In this document: positions 1 to 11,137 of the stretch, one piece after another
How the letters are laid out: every line of letters begins with the position of its first letter
Numbering within the stretch: the first letter of the stretch is position 1
Source of the DNA: Folioceros fuciformis
Taxonomy: Eukaryota; Anthocerotophyta; Anthocerotopsida; Anthocerotales
Direction of reading: 5' to 3'
Assembly (NCBI GenBank): GCA_049999805.1
Contig: JBNGIO010004152.1
Location: 1 to 32,548 of the forward strand
Length of the DNA stretch: 32,548 bases
Program-made: the position numbers and the translations under genes
Notes under the pieces: generated by a model
Seen by the model: the letters and a program-made list of their open reading frames with translations, nothing else
Database searches by the model: none
Told to the model about the DNA's origin: nothing

Positions 1-600
1 TCGTGAGCCACGGGGGCCTTGCAGCCCCTGCCCCTACATCCACAAGCCTCCCGTAGCCTGCCTCCACAGCATAGCCTGCTCTCGCTCCTTGCCGTAATGC
101 CGCTCTTCACTGTAACGCCGCTCATGGTTTGGCACTGCCATCCATTCTGGTATACCCCATTACCGGTAGTTAAACCCTATGGATGCGAAGCACAAAGGGC
201 GGCGAGGTGTTCAGCCTCAATAAAGGGTTTGAATAGTGTGCTTTGCTTACCTTGTGTTCAACCTAAGTATTGAGCCTAAGTAAAGAATTCATAGCTTAGA
301 ATCCAGGTTGGCCTATTCTCCTCCTCTTTTTGGTAGGAGTGGAGTGCTACGATTAGTGCTATTGTTTGTCCGGGTGTTACTCCTCACCTTTTATTTTATA
401 ATAAAAATGTTTTAATGTTTTTTTTATTTTGGGAAAAGAATATGTAAGAAAACCACGAGGAACCCGGAAGGTGAAGTGAAACAAGTACGAAAGTGAGGAG
501 GGAGTGGGGCTTGGTGCTAGTGCTGTAAACGGAGTCTCTTCTCGGAGTCACTTCTAATTCTTCCGTTGTTTTGGATCGGCTGCGTTCGTGCTCGTCCAAG
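1..600. other. Upstream region and 5' UTR of the CXIP4-like gene
   Basis: No gene is supported here. The frame open from position 19 is a proline/leucine-rich run without recognisable similarity. From about 390 to 430 the sequence is AT-rich, and from about 450 it becomes purine-rich and reads into the CXIP4-like coding sequence. The promoter and 5' UTR of that gene must lie here, but I see no convincing TATA box or other defined element. Confidence 0.4.
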
Positions 601-2256
601 ATGCCGGCTACCGCGGGAAGGGTGCGCATGCCCGCTAACAACAGGGTGCACAGCAGCGCGGCCCTGCAAACTCATGGCATCTGGCAGAGTGCCATCGGAT
701 ACGATCCCTACGCACCGGACCAGAAGAATGTGCAGCATGACGACCGGTCAGGGGCTGCGGATGCGGCGGCCGGAGCAGCGTCGGCGGACCAGCAGAATGC
801 TTACGACTCATTTCAAGGGCTGCTGGCCCTGGCTAGACTCACCGGCTCCAACGCAGATGTGGCTCGGGGTTCTTGTAAGAAGTGCGGCCGTGTCGGCCAT
901 CTCTCCTTCCAGTGCCGCAACTTTTTGACAGCCAAGGAGGAAGCAGCGGCTGCCGTTGCTGCAGCCTTGGAGCGGGAGAGAGGGAAAGGAAAGGATGCTG
1001 ATGGGCTTGGAGAGGTCTCCAGTTTGGAGAGCTCCTCTGAGGAGAGTGAGCTGTCCGACAGTGACGAGGACTCTGAAATGGAGCGCATCATTGCTAGCAA
1101 GTTTGGGAAGATGGATTCCAAGGCTAAGGATAAGCTCATAGCGTCGGAATTGCGGAAGAGGATGAAGTCCAAGAAGAAGGCGGCCAGCTCTTCCTCTGAC
1201 GAGACTGATGCGGATTTGTCGGAAGGAGAGGAGGAGAGGCGTCCCAAGGAGAAGCGACGGAAGGAGAAGGGAAGGTCACATCGTTCGGACAGGCGTAGTA
1301 AGTACAGGAAGGAGCCTGCGAGTGAGGAAAGTGTGGACAGCAGTGATGTGGAGGAGAGGCCGAGGCACAAGCATCGCTCTAAGGGAAGTAGTAGGTCTCG
1401 GAGACGTTCCAGGGATTCCCGTGTTTTCTGTTTGGAAGATGTTGCGAGTAAAAAGGCGAGAAACAAGAAGGTGGATGACAGCGGGTCCGATGACCTGAGT
1501 GAGGAGGGAAAGCGTCACCGAGGAACTAAAAAGGATAGAGCGGGGGATGAGACCAGGTCGAGAAAGAGTAGTAGTAGAAGGAGAGAGCAGTCCTCTGATT
1601 CTGATGGTGCGGATGTGAGGATTCACTCCAGGAAGTCTGGAGCTGGTACGCGTGGTGATGGCCACGCTAGGCGAAAGAGCAGCAGGAAAAGGCCATCAGA
1701 ACGATCTGAAGAAGAGGTGTCTGAGGCTGATAATCATAGCCGTGAGAGGAGACGTAAGGTATCTGGTGACCATGACGACAGGGAAAAACACCGGAGTAGG
1801 AGGCACGTAGAACGAGCTAACGAGGAGTTTGAGGCTGATCGGGAGGAAAAGCGCAGCAGGAAGAGGGGACGTGAGTCTCTTGTGGATGTCGAACTTGATC
1901 ACAGGAGAAAGGACAGGAGCAGGAGATACGAAGAGGATTATGACGACGAGGGTTCTGAGGACGTTAGTGAGGATAAGCATGGTAGGAAGGTTTTCGATGA
2001 TCGCGAGGAAGGGGGGAAAAGCAGGGGCAGGAGAGATACAGAGTTGGACGAGTCGCTGTTGAGACCTCGAGATCTTGTGGACAGTGCTCGTTGCAGAGAT
2101 AAGCAAAGGGATGGGGATCGCAGTGACCACAGTTCTATACGGAAGTGGCCTGAAGAGCAGCAAAGGTCACGCAGGCACGTTGAAGTGGAGAAGTACGAGA
2201 TCGACAGAAGGGGGTCCAGGAAAAGAGATTCGGATGGCAGGTTTGACGGGAAGTGA
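601..2256 (+). CDS. CXIP4: CXIP4-like CCHC zinc-knuckle, RS-rich nuclear protein
   Basis: Single-exon gene for a 551-aa protein. The N-terminus (MPATAGRVRMPANNRVHSSA and onward to about residue 110) matches the plant CAX-interacting protein 4 family closely. One CCHC zinc knuckle lies at residues 92-105 (C-KK-C-GRVG-H-LSFQ-C, bases 874-915). The rest is a long Ser/Arg/Lys/Glu-rich disordered tail of the kind seen in nuclear RNA-processing proteins. Arabidopsis CXIP4 was named for activating CAX cation/H+ antiporters, but the zinc knuckle and RS-like tail also fit a nuclear RNA-linked role. The frame stays open to 571, but the codon there is TTG; the ATG at 601 begins the conserved N-terminus. 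The tail is longer than in Arabidopsis (about 330 aa from memory). Its stop is 254 bp from the stop of the convergent RFC2 gene. Confidence 0.9.
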   Translation: MPATAGRVRMPANNRVHSSAALQTHGIWQSAIGYDPYAPDQKNVQHDDRSGAADAAAGAASADQQNAYDSFQGLLALARLTGSNADVARGSCKKCGRVGHLSFQCRNFLTAKEEAAAAVAAALERERGKGKDADGLGEVSSLESSSEESELSDSDEDSEMERIIASKFGKMDSKAKDKLIASELRKRMKSKKKAASSSSDETDADLSEGEEERRPKEKRRKEKGRSHRSDRRSKYRKEPASEESVDSSDVEERPRHKHRSKGSSRSRRRSRDSRVFCLEDVASKKARNKKVDDSGSDDLSEEGKRHRGTKKDRAGDETRSRKSSSRRREQSSDSDGADVRIHSRKSGAGTRGDGHARRKSSRKRPSERSEEEVSEADNHSRERRRKVSGDHDDREKHRSRRHVERANEEFEADREEKRSRKRGRESLVDVELDHRRKDRSRRYEEDYDDEGSEDVSEDKHGRKVFDDREEGGKSRGRRDTELDESLLRPRDLVDSARCRDKQRDGDRSDHSSIRKWPEEQQRSRRHVEVEKYEIDRRGSRKRDSDGRFDGK

Positions 2257-2510
2257 TGGACGAATACCGGTGACCTTTCTGCCAAGAAGACGGATGAGCA
2301 GCATGGCCGGTTAGCAGACGACTGGAAGAAAGTGTGGCTCTAGGCCTCACAAGGGAGGTGAAAGCCTTGAAATTTACAACCGGGGACAGTAGCTTTCTCG
2401 TGGACGACGATTTGATATTAACTACGACCTCATCTATGTAAGTAAACCGAGTTCTAGTCTAAATAAGACCTGCAAAAGGATGGCCAGTTGGTCGTCAACT
2501 TAAACAAGAC

Positions 2511-4191
2511 TCAGCTCTTTTGTGCTCCCTTTTCCACGCAACCGTTTCGAATTTTGCATAACTTCGCCAATAAGCCTGTTAACTGCAGGAGCGTGCTTAC
2601 TCCATCCGCTATTCGCATGTGGCAAAAGCCCACTGCCTGCATTCCAAATCAACCACACAGAGGTCAGACGGATGATGATCTTAAGCTAGCAATGAGAACG
2701 CCTGCTAATGAATATTCTTACCCTAATATATTCCAGTTTCAGATACTCCGGCATGTCGTAATTTCTGACAACTCGAAATAAGGTTGTTATTATGTCCGAT
2801 GCAGCATAACCAAGATCATAGAGTTGCTTGAGGCCGGTGTATGCATCGTCCAGACTTCCATTGAGTGTATGTCGAATGATGTTGATGACCAAAAGAGGAT
2901 GTGGCTGATCACAAACCTGGGAAGAAGCAAACGTCAAGATGTCCGCTACTGTTTTTAACCAGCACACAATTCACAAAGCTAAGATCAGGATAGACGCCAG
3001 CTTTTCTCATGTCACATCAGAATTACCTTAAACACATTTTCTTGTGTAACAAGATGGAAACCACTGACAGTGGCCTGGAGATTGTTAAGAGCCTGTCGCA
3101 TGTCACCATCGGCAGTGAAAACGACTGCTTCGAGGCCCTCAGGAACGCTTGGTACCTGACATTCAAGTGAAAGCACGACACAGAACTCTTCAAAGACATT
3201 CCAGACCGCCGACGCCACCTCGAGGTTTGAAAAGCTTAACCGCCGTAGAGGGTTAACCCACCTTCTCAGCTTCGACTACATAGAGCAGTCTTTTAAGAAC
3301 ATCCTGATCTGACAGCCGTGAAAATCGTACAACTGCACATCGACTTTGTATGGGTTCGATGATCTTGGATGAGACGTTACACGCTAACGCAAATCTTGTG
3401 GTTTTGGAATATATCTCCATTGTCCTACGAAGGGCCTGTTGAGCAGCAGACGTCATGCTACAGGCCAACCATGAACGAGTAAGAAGAAAACAGCGGAAGT
3501 ATGACTGTTTGCTGGGAGATCCAAGATGTGGGAAGTGGAAATGAGACAGGCATGTACATAGAAAATCCAACCTGTCCGCCTCATCCAGAAGCACAATTTT
3601 GTGCCGGCTTGGTGGCAAGGTCACCTTTGTCAAAGCAAACATTTTGATCTTGCTTCGCACCACATCTATTCCCCTGGCACCCACTAAAGGTTCAGAAATT
3701 ACAACAAAAGAATAGAATGCTTCCAAAGGCTTGCAACGAAGGTTTCTTGAGGGCACACCTGTCATCCGACGCATTCAGTTCAAGCACCCCTTCCTTGTAA
3801 CAGGGACCAAGGAGCTCCTGGGCAAGAGCTAAGAAGGCTGTAGTTTTCCCGCAACCAGGAGGACCCTAATAATTTCGTTAAGAAGACATCGGAGAACCTC
3901 TCGCGAACGTGATGACCAGCCCAAATTTCTTGCAAACGACACACAAGCAGCTCTCATCTATCTTAAACAACTAATAAATCCCCGCCTGCTTCAAGCAGAT
4001 AACGAGCAGGATACAGAGAAGATTAGGTTCGGCATGTTCCCATCTCGGGCGATCACCTTCAGCCGTTCCACAATTTCTGGATTGCCAACTATGTCAGCAA
4101 CATGTTGCGGCCTGTATTTCTCCACCCACGGCAAATCGAGGTCTTTCGAAGCCGAGGAAGCAGGTCCAGCAGCTGAAGAGCCTCCCTCCAT
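2511..4191 (-). CDS. RFC2: Replication factor C subunit 2 (clamp-loader small subunit)
   Basis: Complete 7-exon gene, 343 aa. Exons in gene order: 4191-4015, 3865-3759, 3673-3572, 3457-3262, 3155-3027, 2916-2722, 2636-2511. All introns are GT-AG and all phases agree. It is an AAA+ ATPase of the RFC complex, which loads PCNA at primer-template junctions in the nucleus. Visible landmarks are PWVEKYRP near the N-terminus, Walker A GPPGCGKT (residues 60-67, start of exon 2), Walker B LLDEAD (123-128), and the SRC arginine-finger motif in IIEPIQSRC (161-169). The sequence tracks Arabidopsis RFC2 (RFC40 type) to the C-terminus, then differs in the last dozen residues. The start is the first ATG in frame; the frame is open further upstream but only from a GTG. 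It is divergent from COQ9. Intron 3 is stop-free and a multiple of three. Confidence 0.95.
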
Positions 4192-4654
4192 GCTCGGTTC
4201 AAGGGAAGACTCCCGCCTCCACCTCTCACGGCTTAGAGCCCTTCGGTAGCCTTCCAAAACCGCCTCCCTGCTCACACAGCCATGATGCAGCCCTGACGTT
4301 GCCAAACTTCTTCCCCTCAACCTTCCAAGCCAGCAATTCCAGCGCACTCCAGGCTCCACTCTAGCCTCAACCTCAAGGCTGCAGGGTGCAGTCGTGAAAG
4401 TGAAACGATTCACGAATTTTTGGCGGGAAAGACGATTCACGATTCGCACGGGGGAAGCGTTCCGCTAAAGCCCAGAAGGTTAGTCGAGCGTGACACACCT
4501 TGCCCTGTGTCGTGGCAAAGCAGCCTGCCACGAGTCTCGTCGCGACTACAGAAAGGCGCATGTACATATGTGCCTGACATGGATGAAACGAAATTATACA
4601 TGGAGAGCTGCCAAAGGAGGATTCGAGGACGTATCGAGGCGCCAGTGTACAACG
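4192..4654. promoter_or_regulatory. Shared divergent promoter region of RFC2 and COQ9
   Basis: 463 bp separate the two start codons, so both promoters and 5' UTRs must fit here. The region has no obvious TATA box and contains the E2F-type site described separately almost exactly at its centre. The COQ9 frame is open upstream of 4655, with in-frame ATGs at 4568 and 4580, so part of this stretch could be coding if those were used. Confidence 0.75.
4419..4430. promoter_or_regulatory. Consensus E2F-type site
   Basis: TTTGGCGGGAAA matches the E2F/DP consensus on both half-sites. It lies 228 bp before the RFC2 ATG and 225 bp before the COQ9 ATG. An exact 11-bp direct repeat, ACGATTCACGA, flanks it at 4405-4415 and 4432-4442. 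RFC subunit genes are established E2F targets in plants and animals, so control of RFC2 is the likely role. An effect on COQ9 is inference. Confidence 0.7.
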
Positions 4655-6527
4655 ATGGCAGTCGGTCGCATGATCGCACGCCGGCTGGGGAGTCACATCT
4701 GCCATGGAGCGGGGCGCATCGCAGCGGCAGGCAACAATTTGTCGCGTCCGTTCAAGGACGTGGCTGAAGCGTCAAGGAGCGGGGACTTCTGGCGTTCGTT
4801 CAGCAGGGCGTCTGGCCAATTGAGGATGGTATGCCTGGAGAATCGGGATGAGGGAGGTTTGAGGAGGTTGATGTCCACAGACGCTGGAGGCAAAGGATCA
4901 GGTGCCCCCGTTTGCATCTTTGGTCTGACTTGGTGAGCTTTTGCTAGGGGTTCAATGGCTGCGGGAGGTGAATTCTGAATTTCCGGTGCAAGATGGCCGT
5001 TGTGCATGTTGTTCTGGCGGAATTTAGGCTCAGTTTGCGTTTAATGGAAGTGATTGTAAGTTGTGATGTCTTGTTCGTTACAGACCATAAGGCGACGACT
5101 GTGGAGGAGCCAGGAAGCGCTGCTGATGAAGGAACGAGTACCTCGGAGGAGGCAAGCAGCGAAGCGGACAGTGCAAAAAGTTTTGGAACAGCGTCCAGCA
5201 GTTCTGAACAGGGAGCTAGCACCAAGAAAGAGCGAGTGGTTGATGACAAAACTCGGACTCTGCAGGCAGCTTTGACTTATGTGGTAGGATGGCGAGCTGG
5301 TACTTCAGTTTGAAGCTACTGTTTTTGTTGATTGGTGATGGCCATTCTAGTTTGCCAGGCTGTTGAAAGCTTGGGGAGTCGTCTGAAGGATGTCCGTTTA
5401 AGTGGAGTGTATGTTCTCCACATCCAGCCAAGACTTGGATGGACAGAGGCAGCTATTGCGGAGGGAGCTAGGGATATCGGCCTTTCTCCTTCGATTGTGG
5501 GTGCTTTTCCTCGAAAAGAGGCTGAGCTTGTTGAGGTGAGAAGGCCTTCGCGACTATTTCATGCAAGTGGCCCACAATCCCTACATTGGCACTTGATTTT
5601 CTCTTGATGCTATGCAGTTTTTCATGGAGGAATGCTATCGAAAGCTGGTTAATGAGGCAGAGTCGCAAGAAGATGAACTGTGCAAAATGTTGCTTCGTGA
5701 TCGACTTGCAACTTTGATTCGCATGCGACTGGAAATGCAGGCACCGTATGTGACCAAGTGGCCACAGGCACTTAGCATTCAGGTACTACCGATCAAGTAG
5801 CTCAGCAGCTTGTCCACGCTTTGCTTCTCTCAATTGTCTCAATCGAATCTTTTAATATCCGTATCATACGGTGTCGACCCCTATCTGAAGTTCCGACGAT
5901 GCAGTGCGCTCATTGCTCACACTGCAGCCTCCTTTTCCCCCTGTCTTCAGGCATATCCAGCCAATGTCCCGACAAGTTTGAAACAGAGGGCAGTGCTAAT
6001 TGATGAGATCTGGCATCTTGCTGGTGATAAATCAACAAACGCAGACTGGTATACCAAGCGGGGACTTTTGGCGGGAGTGTACTCCATGTCGGAAATCTAC
6101 ATGTTAACTGACTTTTCTCCAGGTTATGTTATTGAGGCTCGTTTTTGCTTCTGTCATGACATTAGGATATCGTGATCAAATGCATGCCGAGTGTTGTGAC
6201 CATAGCGTTCTCGCGCGGGAGCTAATGAGCTGAACAGAGTCTTTCTTCATGATCCAGGGTTCCGTGATACTTGGGCCTTTACTGAGAAACGCATCAAGGA
6301 TGTTGTGGACTGTGGGAAAGCAGCTCAGGAGGTACTTGTTTGTTTTGGTAGTTAGGTGTCATTACTAGGTCGACAGCAAGACTTGCTATCGCATGCTAGA
6401 GTTCTGTCGTTTCATTAACCTATCGCCTCTCATACTCCAGGCTGGCCATTTGGCGAAAGCTGTGGGGGTTGGACTTGCGAATACTGTCCAGTCGTATCTG
6501 AAACGACTTTCACGAGCTGGATTTTGA
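4655..6527 (+). CDS. COQ9: Ubiquinone biosynthesis protein COQ9, mitochondrial
   Basis: Complete 7-exon gene, 350 aa. Exons: 4655-4901, 5084-5283, 5428-5535, 5618-5782, 5951-6122, 6258-6331, 6441-6527, with GT-AG introns and matching phases. COQ9 is a TetR-fold lipid-binding protein that works with COQ7 in the CoQ biosynthetic complex at the inner mitochondrial membrane. Diagnostic stretches are LGWTEAAIAEGARDIGLSPS with IVGAFPRKEAELVEFFMEEC (exons 3-4), MRLEMQAPYVTKWPQALSIQ, and WYTKRGLLAGVYSMSEIYML followed by TD (exon 5). The N-terminus (MAVGRMIARRLGSHICHGAG) is basic and hydroxyl-rich, as expected of a mitochondrial presequence, which is why I chose 4655; in-frame ATGs at 4568 and 4580 are possible alternatives. 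Residues 83-140 form an acidic Ser/Glu linker. The gene converges on COG8. Confidence 0.95.
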
Positions 6528-7078
6528 AGGGCTGGCTGTTAAGGTGCAGATTGAGCATGTCTGGTCAGACAATAGTCACTTGTTGAGGCAAAATCAATGC
6601 TTTCCAATACTCGACCGGAATTTTTAAGCCCAGTTGTAAGATATTGAATTCAGTGGCAATGAATTCTCTGTGTTGATGGCATTTTTCGGACACACCCAAA
6701 GTACGGACTCTATGTCAGTGTAGAAGGGAGAAATTCTGAATGTTGTTGATAGCTACGAAGTGTGGAATAGCCGTGTCCCTCGGTCTAGCAAATTTGGCAG
6801 GGTCACCCCTGCGCAGTTATACCGGAAACGTTGGTACTATACAACTTAAGGGCTGTTTCGAACCACCATTTGCTGCGTTGTAAGCTCCCAAGTTCCTTGA
6901 TCCACACAACATTGAGGACAAAAATAACGAATAAACTAGAATTGGATGTGTCAAATTATTAAGATATGCAAATTCTCTCAGAAATAAAACCTCATACAGA
7001 GCTACATGCCCGTACCCTCTGCACCAGTTATCCGTACACAGATATTTCCAAAATTTACAGCGGACGCTCATACTCATA
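6528..7078. other. Convergent 3' regions of COQ9 and COG8
   Basis: No gene is seen. This must hold the 3' UTRs of COQ9 (+) and COG8 (-), whose stops face each other 551 bp apart. AATAAA-like hexamers occur on the plus strand near 6930 and 6982 and could serve COQ9 polyadenylation. I see no repeat. Confidence 0.6.
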
Positions 7079-9981
7079 TCAAACCTCTTTAGCTCTATCG
7101 TGTCCATTTTCCTGGCCTGCCGTATCACTGGCGGAAGGGACCCTTCTCAGACCATCTCCGTTTGCAACTACGTAAGGATACGATCCTTCGGTATTCACGT
7201 CAACCCCGTTAACTGCATGGTCTGTCAAGGCACCTCCGTTCAATCTAGTAGACGGAAATGACGTAGTCGTCACGATTCTCTGCAGATCCTCCACAATCTC
7301 TTTCATCTTGATCAAACTTGAGCCACCAGAGTAGCATCGTCCAAAGCAAAGGATGCAATAAGGGCAGGCGACCTGCAGGGCATTTCCCCATTAAGAGCAT
7401 GCAGCACACCATGCAGACATTTGTGAACTGAGACTTAAAGGAGAGACCATACCTCAATGAACGCCTTACACAAGGCCTGAAAGAGGTTTGACTCGCTGTC
7501 CCGTAACATTCGAGTGGCATTATATCGTAAAAGAGAATCCGATACACTTTGCAGAGCTTGTTGAAGTTCCATAACCACAACCTTTTTAAGGTTCAATGGA
7601 GCACAATGACGCAGCTCATTGAGAGCAGCCAGTACACCTGAAGAGGTGAACATTCACCTAATTAGGACTTGCAAGGCTCTTGTTCTTCCACACCATAGCT
7701 AGAAAGAGGAGAAAACATTACCATTGACAAAAGCAGCCAAAGGCGGGTGCTCCATGAGAGAATACGGAGGTGCAACATCTTCAAAGCCGTCATCACCACT
7801 AGCCCGTACAGGGGCTCCAACAGGGGGTAGTGGAACCCAGCGATGTGAATCGAGGACATGCTACAGGTCATCACACAGCAAAATTACAACGGGGAGTCCA
7901 ACCTCAAACCTGCCAGCGCTTTCACAGCAGACGTACCTGGAAACTAGCAACTGTCACTGACATGTTGCGCTTGAACAGCTCATGCACAGAACTGAAGCAA
8001 CAAAAAGAAAAACATCAGCCATCAGGTTCGCTCACTACTGCGTGCATACAGTGGCATGGGATCCTAGTGTCCTGATAAAGTCATGGAAAAGATGGGTCCA
8101 TCTCATATCTTACCGTTCAAATAAAGGTGGCAACAAGCCTCTGAAGTCAAGCCCCACCCGACCAAGGCTCATCCCACAGTACTGCACAAACCAGAGGCCC
8201 ATCCTGCTGCATGTTACACAACAGATCGTAGGTTGGTACCAGAAATCCTACACAATGCTTCACACTCTAGACATTGAGATCCTAGTATAGTCCATGCTTT
8301 GGTATGGCAAGACGATGCCACAGTGAAGGTGGAATTGCTTTGTCTGACGGGTCGACGGTATTTACCATGCACTGCTCAAGAATTATCCCAAGAGAAACAC
8401 CCTCGGTGATCTTTGGCAGAACAGCCTGGAGAACTGCAAGATGTGAGGTTATCCTATGTAAAGCCCAGCTGTACAGCAAGCCACCGTCACTGTTATCCTC
8501 GTTGCCAGATGTATCATCAGTGAATATGGCCCGGTACTGTGTAACCACATCAAAGAGATGGACTCGATGAGAGTCAGCCATTCTCTTGAGGTACTCATAC
8601 GGATTTCCCTGATCCAGATCGTCAATGATGCCAGCCAGCCATGCTTCTCGACATCTTAGAAACTGCAGTAACACCAACAAATACGTCTCAATTCAACACG
8701 GCTCTGACAGAAAGATAAATACTTTGAATGTCTAGGTGACGTGATCCGGAAAACTGGAGGCATTATAGACAAAGAAGCTACTTGTAGCCGCATTTCATGC
8801 TCGCTGAACACTGCCAATCTCCTCAGGTAACCAATAACTCTGAGACACTCAGGGAGCTGCCACAGTGACACAGATATCCATAAGCACATGCACAGGCTAC
8901 TCGTAAAACTTGAACATACCAAAGGCTGCAAAGCACGAACCTGGATATTGGAGCGAAGCTTTTGCAAAATCTGCGAGAGCAAGGATTCTGTCGTTGACTG
9001 CACTTCCGCTGCCAATGATTGTATTACCGGAAGCCTGCAGACAGAGAGGCGGCAAAGCACCTTTTCATTTTTTCCGTTCAAGACAAATATGCAAAAACTG
9101 CACCTTGCAAAAAGAGCACCTTGAATGCATTGTTGCCAACTTCGAGACAAAAGCTTCGAGGTCAAGCGCTTCATCATAGTTCCCATTGCGTACACACCTG
9201 CAGAATCACAGAAAGTTTAGAAAATCACGCAATACCACCTAGGAGCCAGCAGTGAGCCCCTTCGACCTCGTGCAGGCAGTGGCAAACCCTGGAAGAAAAT
9301 GTCGTGAGCATAAAGGTCAAAATCTATAGAGGTCATGACAATACGTGTCCATGAGTTGGGGAATCTCGAGCAAGTCCAGAAGGGTGCCGTGATGGCTGAG
9401 TAGTGTACGATTCAGCTTCCGCTTCTCCAAGATCTGCTGCGCATCGTTCATGAACTCGTTGCATCCAGCTGTGAGATTGGGTATCTCTGCAACCTGCGCA
9501 TGCAACATTCACCTGAGCCTCATTTTCTACACAATTCAAGCGCCAAGTCCAAGTCGAGTTCCCCCCTCACCAGCGATTCCAAGTGCTGGTCCACAGACTG
9601 GATTTCTTGGCGAATCGACTGCACAGCGTCAGCTGCTGTGATAAAAGCCCTGTAATGTCCCACGGCCACCTCTTGCATCTGCCGCTGAATCCGCTCCGCA
9701 TCCACACGCAGAAGCTCCGGCTCCTGCTCCAGTCAACCCGGCATTGTCAAGTACAAGCTCTTCCCCCACGAATCCTATGCCACAGTCCTCGGACAGAGCA
9801 GAAACATGCAAGGCCAACCCGATCCTCACGACATGTGACCAACGTTTGACACCCTTACCTTGTGCAGCCGATCCAAAGTGAAAGACAGCAGCTCCGAAAC
9901 ATAGGCCTGCTGCGATGGGTTGCTTAGGGGCAGCAGTGGGGGCCCGGCGCCCCCCTGGTTCCCCGCAGCTGGAGCGCTCAT
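7079..9981 (-). CDS. COG8: Conserved oligomeric Golgi complex subunit 8
   Basis: Complete 12-exon gene, 569 aa, the same length as I recall for Arabidopsis COG8. Exons in gene order: 9981-9859, 9723-9571, 9493-9345, 9197-9120, 9034-8941, 8856-8782, 8662-8366, 8181-8114, 7991-7937, 7860-7722, 7637-7453, 7372-7079; every junction is GT-AG and phases agree. COG8 (Dor1 family) is in lobe B of the COG complex, which tethers retrograde vesicles at Golgi cisternae. Hallmarks are [20 protein letters not shown] (exon 2), [20 protein letters not shown] (exons 3-4), [20 protein letters not shown] (exons 5-6), [20 protein letters not shown] (exon 7), and a C-terminal Cys-rich [18 protein letters not shown] with a divergent hydrophilic tail. 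The ATG at 9981 opens the conserved start. It converges on COQ9. Confidence 0.95.
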
Positions 9982-10245
9982 CTTGACTGCTGGACCGAAA
10001 TTTTACTCCCCTGCCCTCATCACCAAACCTCAGGCCCTCCAGCAAGGCCACAAATGCATCCGCTTTCCGACAGTGACGGGCGGATCTGAGCCCCCGCTCC
10101 TCTGCCGTTCCTGTTCAAGACCGACGCCGAAGTTTCGCTTCGCTACTCCTCACACTACAGTTACCTATACATCACCAAACCCTCAGTCCCACGTTCAAAC
10201 TGTGGCAACGTTTCCTTGTAGCGTATATCTCCGTCTTATGATGTG

Positions 10246-10261
10246 CCGCCAAATCTGGCGG
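10246..10261. promoter_or_regulatory. GC palindrome with E2F-like half-sites upstream of COG8
   Basis: CCGCCA-AATC-TGGCGG is a perfect 6-bp inverted repeat with a 4-bp spacer, 265 bp before the COG8 ATG. One arm extends to CCGCCAAA, whose complement TTTGGCGG resembles an E2F core. Role unproven; it could be coincidental. Confidence 0.3.
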
Positions 10262-11137
10262 GAGAGTAAGAGCTGACACAGAGAAGCGTAGAACCGTAGG
10301 GCGTGTTCCGGTGCACTGTGATTGTCGTGTCTCGCAATCTCTGGTCTGTCGCCACCACGGTTTGTAGCTGAACTGTTGGCCTCAAAAATGGAACCAGATA
10401 GTCATCGACAATGCTGTCATGGCTTCCAGTACTTCATGACTAACAGTGCTTCATCCTCGCACAGGACTCTATCCAGGACTCCATGACATTTCGGCGGGGC
10501 ATGTCATCCAGGACTTTACAGTGAAGTTTTGCTGTGGCACAGCTCTCTCCTCCAGGGCATCATGTTGATCCTGTCCTCTAATAGAATTCTTCTTCTTCTA
10601 GCACTCTAGGGAAAGTTCGTTGTGAACACATTTCTTCCCACAAGGCCTGCCAAGGAGACCACATTTGTGAGCTGCCCACTTGGCAGGAAAGACAGCAGGC
10701 TTAGATCTCCCTGGGTTCACCACGAAATACGAAGCTTGCATACGTGCAGAATGTAGCTACCTTGTTGGCCCTACACAGTCACTGGACCAGTGTAACATCT
10801 AGGGATAGATCATCTGTGCGGCAATCTAGGCAACAGAGGTGACCTCTCCATGAAAGCGCCAATACATGACACAAAACGTACGCGATGCATGTCCCTCTTT
10901 ATATACGGGTGATGGGAGAGATGGGTGATGCTATCCCACGTATGTACGTGAAGGGAGAGGTCTTTACATTGGTGATCCTTCTTTCTCCACCCAAAGCCTC
11001 TCATGTGATCTAGCCATCTGCTTTTAACACCTTTCGGGGTAGAACACCTTATATCTACTTGACAACTCGGAGATGAGTCTAGAGGTGCTACTCTTGATTC
11101 ATAATGTCTAGTCTTAAGATCTATAACTAACGGACTA

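Noticed and set aside
571-600. Upstream extension of the CXIP4-like frame
   Set aside because: Begins at TTG, and the family's conserved N-terminus starts at the ATG at 601.
813-1466. 217-codon open frame antisense to the CXIP4-like gene
   Set aside because: It is the mirror of Ser/Arg/Glu-rich codons (giving Leu/Ser runs) with no recognisable similarity; a shadow.
4192-4449. N-terminal extension of RFC2 by 86 codons
   Set aside because: The only upstream in-frame start is GTG; the sequence is not RFC-like and lies in the promoter.
4490-4654. N-terminal extension of COQ9 from ATGs at 4568 or 4580
   Set aside because: Possible, but the ATG at 4655 gives a better mitochondrial presequence and leaves room for a 5' UTR; kept only as an alternative.
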